From Candidatus Coatesiibacteriota bacterium (GTDB lineage: Bacteria > RBG-13-66-14 > B26-G2), in contig QMNJ01000059.1 of the NCBI GenBank assembly GCA_003647715.1, forward strand, positions 1 to 8,664: a stretch of 8,664 nucleotides of DNA. Reading direction: 5' to 3'. Positions within the stretch are counted from its first letter, which is position 1; each line of letters starts with the position of its first letter. The notes under the pieces are model-generated. The model saw only the letters and a list, made by a program, of their open reading frames with translations, searched no databases and was not told the DNA's origin. The translations under genes were made by a program, and so were the position numbers. Of the stretch, positions 6,679 to 8,664 are shown one piece after another.

Positions 6679-6707
6679 ATTATAAGCAAGAATATGTATA
6701 TTATCAA
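6679..6707 (-). promoter_or_regulatory. Sigma70-type promoter for the secreted-protein block
   Basis: On the - strand, TTGATA (6702-6707) and TATAAT (6679-6684) are separated by 17 bases. This is a 5/6 match at -35 and 6/6 at -10 with optimal spacing. Transcription would begin near 6672 and run through the broken gene into the propeller gene. It is the best promoter candidate between the NifX-like gene and the propeller. Confidence 0.6.
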
Positions 6708-6728
6708 GGGGGAGATTTTGTTTGTCAA

Positions 6729-6766
6729 AACCTCTATGGAGATGAAATGTTATTAAGTAAGAGGTT
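6729..6766 (-). terminator. Weak candidate terminator after the NifX-like gene
   Basis: AACCTCT (6729-6735) and AGAGGTT (6760-6766) can pair, and on the - strand the stem is followed by a short TTTT. The 24-base loop makes it a poor intrinsic terminator. It lies about 60 bases past the stop of the NifX-like gene and just before the promoter at 6679-6707. Beyond it, positions 6767-6825 hold nothing I can identify. Confidence 0.3.
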
Positions 6767-6825
6767 ATTTATCAGTTTTAAGCTCCTGATACACATCTGA
6801 AATTACTTTTTATAACAACAGCATC

Positions 6826-7200
6826 TTATAGCCCTCTCATTCCCTTTCCGAACCTTCGGGGGGCTTTATAAATATCGTCTATCTGTTTAAGTTCACCCTT
6901 CTTGAAGCTCTCTAACGCCTCGCTTACTGTTTCACCAGATGTAGAATACATTTTTATACCCGCGGAGCTCAGCACATTAAATGCCTTGGGACCAAAATTC
7001 CCCGATATAACGACTTCTACATTTTTTTCTGCAATCATCTGTGCGGTTGTAATCCCTACTCCTCCTGCTCCATGAATGTTCTCATTCTTGATAACCTCAA
7101 CCTCATCTCCATCTACTATAATGAAGTATGGAGCACGACCAAATCTTATATCAACAGGATGGTCAATGGTCTCTCCACTACTTGATACAGCTATTTTCAT
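6826..7200 (-). CDS. NifX/NifB-type dinitrogenase iron-molybdenum cofactor domain protein
   Basis: 124 residues forming a single domain of the FeMo-cofactor biosynthesis family (NifX, NafY, the C-terminus of NifB, MTH1175-like). Features seen: MKIAVSSSG at the first strand, DIRFGRAPYFIIVD (17-30), HGAGGVGITTAQMIAEKNVEVVI (43-65) and GNFGPKAFNVLSSAGIKMY (67-85), all diagnostic positions of the family. The C-terminus is basic (APRRFGKGMRGL). Characterised members bind iron-molybdenum cluster precursors. Stand-alone members in organisms without nitrogenase have unclear roles, and no nif genes are visible here, so a general iron-sulfur or metal-cluster carrier role is inferred. The ATG follows GGGGAGG by five bases, a strong ribosome site. 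It lies downstream of the DUF5320 gene but beyond a hairpin terminator, so it may have its own promoter in 7201-7340, where I see no convincing pair of boxes. Confidence 0.9.
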   Translation of the reverse strand: MKIAVSSSGETIDHPVDIRFGRAPYFIIVDGDEVEVIKNENIHGAGGVGITTAQMIAEKNVEVVISGNFGPKAFNVLSSAGIKMYSTSGETVSEALESFKKGELKQIDDIYKAPRRFGKGMRGL

Positions 7201-7341
7201 TCACGCCTCCCCTCATCTTCTGATAATAACTTAGTGTATCAAATTATTCCAGAGCAATTATATCTCCAGTATATCTCTATAAGTATTATCAGGGTAAAAT
7301 GAAATCACCTATCATATAATTAATAACTTCTTATAAATACG

Positions 7342-7367
7342 ACAGGGGAGTTATTACACTCCCCTGT
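7342..7367 (-). terminator. Hairpin terminator after the DUF5320 gene
   Basis: A perfect 10-bp stem, ACAGGGGAGT (7342-7351) and ACTCCCCTGT (7358-7367), with a 6-base loop, begins 8 bases after the DUF5320 stop codon. The following - strand sequence CGTATTTATAA is only moderately T-rich, so termination may be partial, allowing some read-through to the NifX-like gene. Confidence 0.75.
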
Positions 7368-7375
7368 TAGTTAAG

Positions 7376-7738
7376 TTACTTACTGGTCTTTTTGGTCTTT
7401 TCCAGTTCAGCTATACGTTCACGCATAGCTTTAATATCTTCCTCCGCGTATTTCAACTGGTCCCGTAGAACATTCAGTTCTTCATCAGCAGAAATTGCCT
7501 GCTGAGGGTAAACAACGGGTCCATATGGTCTGACAGCCCAGCGCCAGCCGAAACCGCGCCCGAGACCTAATCCACGACCATAGCCCAGACCGCGACCATA
7601 CCCATAACCGCGACCAAATGCTCCACGACCTCCAATAGGATTCATATAACCTGGAACCGAATAACCAGCACAGTAGCCCGCTGCACGACCCGTCATCGGA
7701 CCTGCGCCAAAGGGTCCTGTTCTATCTCCTCCTGGCAT
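7376..7738 (-). CDS. DUF5320 family protein, Gly/Arg/aromatic-rich with C-terminal coiled coil
   Basis: 120 residues. The N-terminus MPGGDRTGPFGAGPMTGRAAGYCAG is the signature of the DUF5320 family. Residues 37-66 are low-complexity repeats of the type GRG[YL]G[YL] (GRGYGYGRGLGYGRGLGLGRG). Residues 84-114 form a charged, heptad-like coiled coil (EELNVLRDQLKYAEEDIKAMRERIAELE), probably for oligomerisation. It has a single cysteine (Cys23) and no signal peptide, so it should be cytoplasmic. Function is unknown. The family is commonly found beside NifX-like proteins and MinD/Mrp-type ATPases in anaerobes, exactly as here. The ATG is preceded by AAAGGAGGT at good spacing. That ribosome site lies within the 3' end of the upstream zinc-ribbon/HTH frame, with a 46-base overlap. 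A hairpin terminator follows directly. Confidence 0.88.
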   Translation of the reverse strand: MPGGDRTGPFGAGPMTGRAAGYCAGYSVPGYMNPIGGRGAFGRGYGYGRGLGYGRGLGLGRGFGWRWAVRPYGPVVYPQQAISADEELNVLRDQLKYAEEDIKAMRERIAELEKTKKTSK

Positions 7739-8130
7739 TTTTTACCTCCTTTTAATATACTTTCTCTTTCTCCACTATCTAACAAATCTCTAATCTTCTT
7801 TAGCATTCTCCAGGCGGTCTTGTATGATACCACTATTTCTCTCTGCAACTGCGATATAGTTAATTCCCCTTCAGAACTCAGATATGAATAAATAGCATAC
7901 ATCCATTTCTTTAGGTCGGTTGTTGTCTTCTCAAAAACAGTATCCTTGAACATTGAAAATGTATTACCACACTCGTTACAATCAAATAATTTCGGAGTGG
8001 TTCTTCTCTGATATACCCTTTCTGAATGACAGTGATTGCATTTAACCTTGCCATTGTAAAGCACCCTCTTAAAGTAAGTAAATACTTCTTCTTGTGTTGG
8101 AAACCTCCTCTGGAATTCAGCGAAATTCAC
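7693..8130 (-). CDS. Stand-alone zinc-ribbon/HTH protein from an IS1595-type transposase N-terminus
   Basis: About 145 residues from GTG at 8130, which has AGGAG (8139-8143) eight bases upstream; a GTG at 8139 is also in frame but overlaps that site. NFAEFQRRFPTQEEVFTYF followed by CNHC and CNEC pairs, C34/C37 and C54/C57 in the longer numbering, is the zinc ribbon that opens IS1595/ISXO2-like transposases. It continues with FSMFKDTVFEKTTTDLKKWMYAIY and the helix-turn-helix QLQREIVVSYKTAWRMLKKIR. In full transposases a DDE catalytic domain of about 150 residues follows; here the frame ends about 30 residues after the HTH, running over the DUF5320 ribosome site. Either an IS remnant or a domesticated DNA-binding regulator. 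The intact frame, the clean domain boundary and an exact consensus promoter favour a functional gene. No terminal inverted repeats were seen. Confidence 0.75.
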   Translation of the reverse strand: MNFAEFQRRFPTQEEVFTYFKRVLYNGKVKCNHCHSERVYQRRTTPKLFDCNECGNTFSMFKDTVFEKTTTDLKKWMYAIYSYLSSEGELTISQLQREIVVSYKTAWRMLKKIRDLLDSGERESILKGGKKCQEEIEQDPLAQVR

Positions 8131-8150
8131 CTCAATCACTCCTATATTTC

Positions 8151-8179
8151 ATTATATATAAAGTATTACCGTGTGTCAA
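8151..8179 (-). promoter_or_regulatory. Exact consensus sigma70 promoter for the HTH/DUF5320 genes
   Basis: On the - strand, TTGACA (8174-8179), 17 bases, TATAAT (8151-8156): a full 12/12 match with optimal spacing. The predicted start near 8144 leaves a leader of about 14 bases that contains AGGAG and leads to GTG at 8130. It lies in the 65-base gap after the zinc-ribbon gene, so the HTH and DUF5320 genes can be expressed independently of the ATPase. Confidence 0.75.
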
Positions 8180-8204
8180 GGGATAATGCCTGTCTCAATA
8201 AATT

Positions 8205-8405
8205 CTATCCACGGGTCATCTTTGTCCCACACTTCGGGCATGTAATTTCATAACAGGGTCTACCACGCTTATGAGGAATTCTCGCACCACACTTTGGACA
8301 TACGCACTCACCACCAGGTCCAGCACCAAAACCGCCCTTTTGACCTCTACCACCACCTTGCCCTTTACCACTACCGAAACCACTTCCCTGACCTTGACCA
8401 CTCAT
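8205..8405 (-). CDS. Small glycine-rich zinc-ribbon protein
   Basis: 66 residues. The first half is almost wholly Gly, Gln, Ser and Lys (MSGQGQGSGFGSGKGQGGG), probably disordered. The second half has two CPKC knuckles (Cys36/Cys39 and Cys55/Cys58) plus Cys34 and Cys50, in ECVCPKCGARIPHKRGRPC and YEITCPKCGTKMTRG. This gives a four-cysteine zinc ribbon with two extra cysteines that might take part in iron-sulfur or redox chemistry. Similar small proteins occur beside MinD-type ATPases of anaerobes; function is unknown. Its ATG overlaps the ATPase stop as ATGA, with AAGGAGG just upstream inside the ATPase gene. This indicates translational coupling and a shared function. Confidence 0.8.
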   Translation of the reverse strand: MSGQGQGSGFGSGKGQGGGRGQKGGFGAGPGGECVCPKCGARIPHKRGRPCYEITCPKCGTKMTRG

Positions 8406-8664
8406 AATATAACCTCCTTAAAATCAGATATTACTCTCTTACTCAACTCATTCAATAAATCACGCTGGCTACAATTACTGTCCTGTGATGGTATATGCCC
8501 GGAAACGATACTTTCAGTAATTGTGCGGTCAAATGGGATTTTGCCAACAACTGTAATTCCCCTCTCTTCGCACATCTCTTCTATCTCTTCAGTGAGTTTA
8601 TGTGAAAGGTCGTAGCGATTAATTACCACACACCTCGGAAGATTGAAGAAATCAAGCAGTTCAA
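8402..8664 (-). CDS. C-terminal end of a MinD/Mrp-type P-loop ATPase (partial, runs off the window)
   Basis: Only the last 86 or so residues are visible, and the frame stays open to the edge. ELLDFFNLPRCVVINRYDL is the late strand and guanine-recognition-like VINR/N segment of MinD/ParA/NifH-related ATPases. It is followed by EEIEEMCEERGITVVGKIPFDRTITESIVSGHIP, the conserved G-x-IP-D/F region of the MinD-superfamily ATPases that carry an inserted ferredoxin domain. The Walker A motif and any ferredoxin insert would lie upstream, outside the window. Related Mrp/NBP35-type proteins carry iron-sulfur clusters; whether this one does cannot be seen. It is followed without a gap by the zinc-ribbon gene (ATGA overlap). 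An internal GTG at 8629 is not the start, since the homologous sequence continues upstream of it. Confidence 0.85.
   Translation of the reverse strand, partial: ELLDFFNLPRCVVINRYDLSHKLTEEIEEMCEERGITVVGKIPFDRTITESIVSGHIPSQDSNCSQRDLLNELSKRVISDFKEVIL

Noticed and set aside
6747..6800. A 17-residue + strand frame (MLLSKRLFISFKLLIHI) with GGAG five bases before its ATG
   Set aside because: It looks like a start of a signal peptide, but it stops at once, is very short and AT-rich, and lies against the direction of all neighbouring genes. Chance is the simplest explanation.
8186..8210. GGATA/TATCC pairing between the zinc-ribbon and HTH genes, considered as a terminator
   Set aside because: The stem is only 5 bp with a long loop and no T tract. 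The region is better explained by the promoter next to it.
1..8664. CRISPR arrays, tRNA or rRNA genes, complete insertion sequences
   Set aside because: No regularly spaced direct repeats, no cloverleaf or conserved rRNA segments, and no complete transposase with terminal inverted repeats were seen on either strand.

Overview
The window looks like ordinary chromosome from an uncultured anaerobic bacterium, probably in or near the FCB group (Bacteroidota-related candidate phyla). The main evidence is two C-terminal type IX secretion (T9SS/Por) sorting domains with the PNP[ST]S and YDISGR signatures. Sigma70-type promoters, one an exact TTGACA-17-TATAAT match, and strong AAGGAGGT ribosome sites confirm a bacterium. 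The rank below that is inference. Only the first gene lies on the + strand; everything else is on the - strand.

Left part (1-2140): a DUF4349 lipoprotein-like membrane-anchored protein (+) converges on a VIT/CCC1-like metal transporter (-), with a shared bidirectional hairpin terminator between them. To their right is a DUF454/YbaN inner-membrane protein.

Middle (1655-4415, all -): an SH3b-domain exported protein, a radical SAM/SPASM enzyme, a small protein with ten cysteines in its last 48 residues, and the DUF454 protein are read in that order with gaps of about 25, 4 and 6 bases. They are probably one operon. No precursor peptide is visible, so the radical SAM substrate is unknown.

Secreted-protein block (4479-6707, -): a sigma70-like promoter, a long leader, a broken gene that is only a signal peptide plus an out-of-frame sorting domain, then a secreted seven-repeat beta-propeller/Fn3/T9SS protein. 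The propeller gene has two oddities: its best start is an ATA codon behind a perfect ribosome site, and its Fn3 domain carries an in-frame, palindrome-rich insertion resembling a REP/MITE element.

Right part (6826-8664, -): a metal-cofactor-like cluster containing the C-terminal end of a MinD/Mrp-type P-loop ATPase, a small glycine-rich zinc-ribbon protein joined to it by an ATGA overlap, a stand-alone zinc-ribbon/HTH protein that equals the N-terminal half of an IS1595-type transposase without its catalytic domain, a DUF5320 protein, a hairpin terminator, and a NifX/NifB-like (dinitrogenase FeMo-cofactor fold) protein. ATPase + DUF5320 + NifX-like neighbourhoods are known from anaerobes and are thought to relate to iron-sulfur or metal-cluster handling. 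The transposase-derived putative regulator with its own consensus promoter is the most unusual member.
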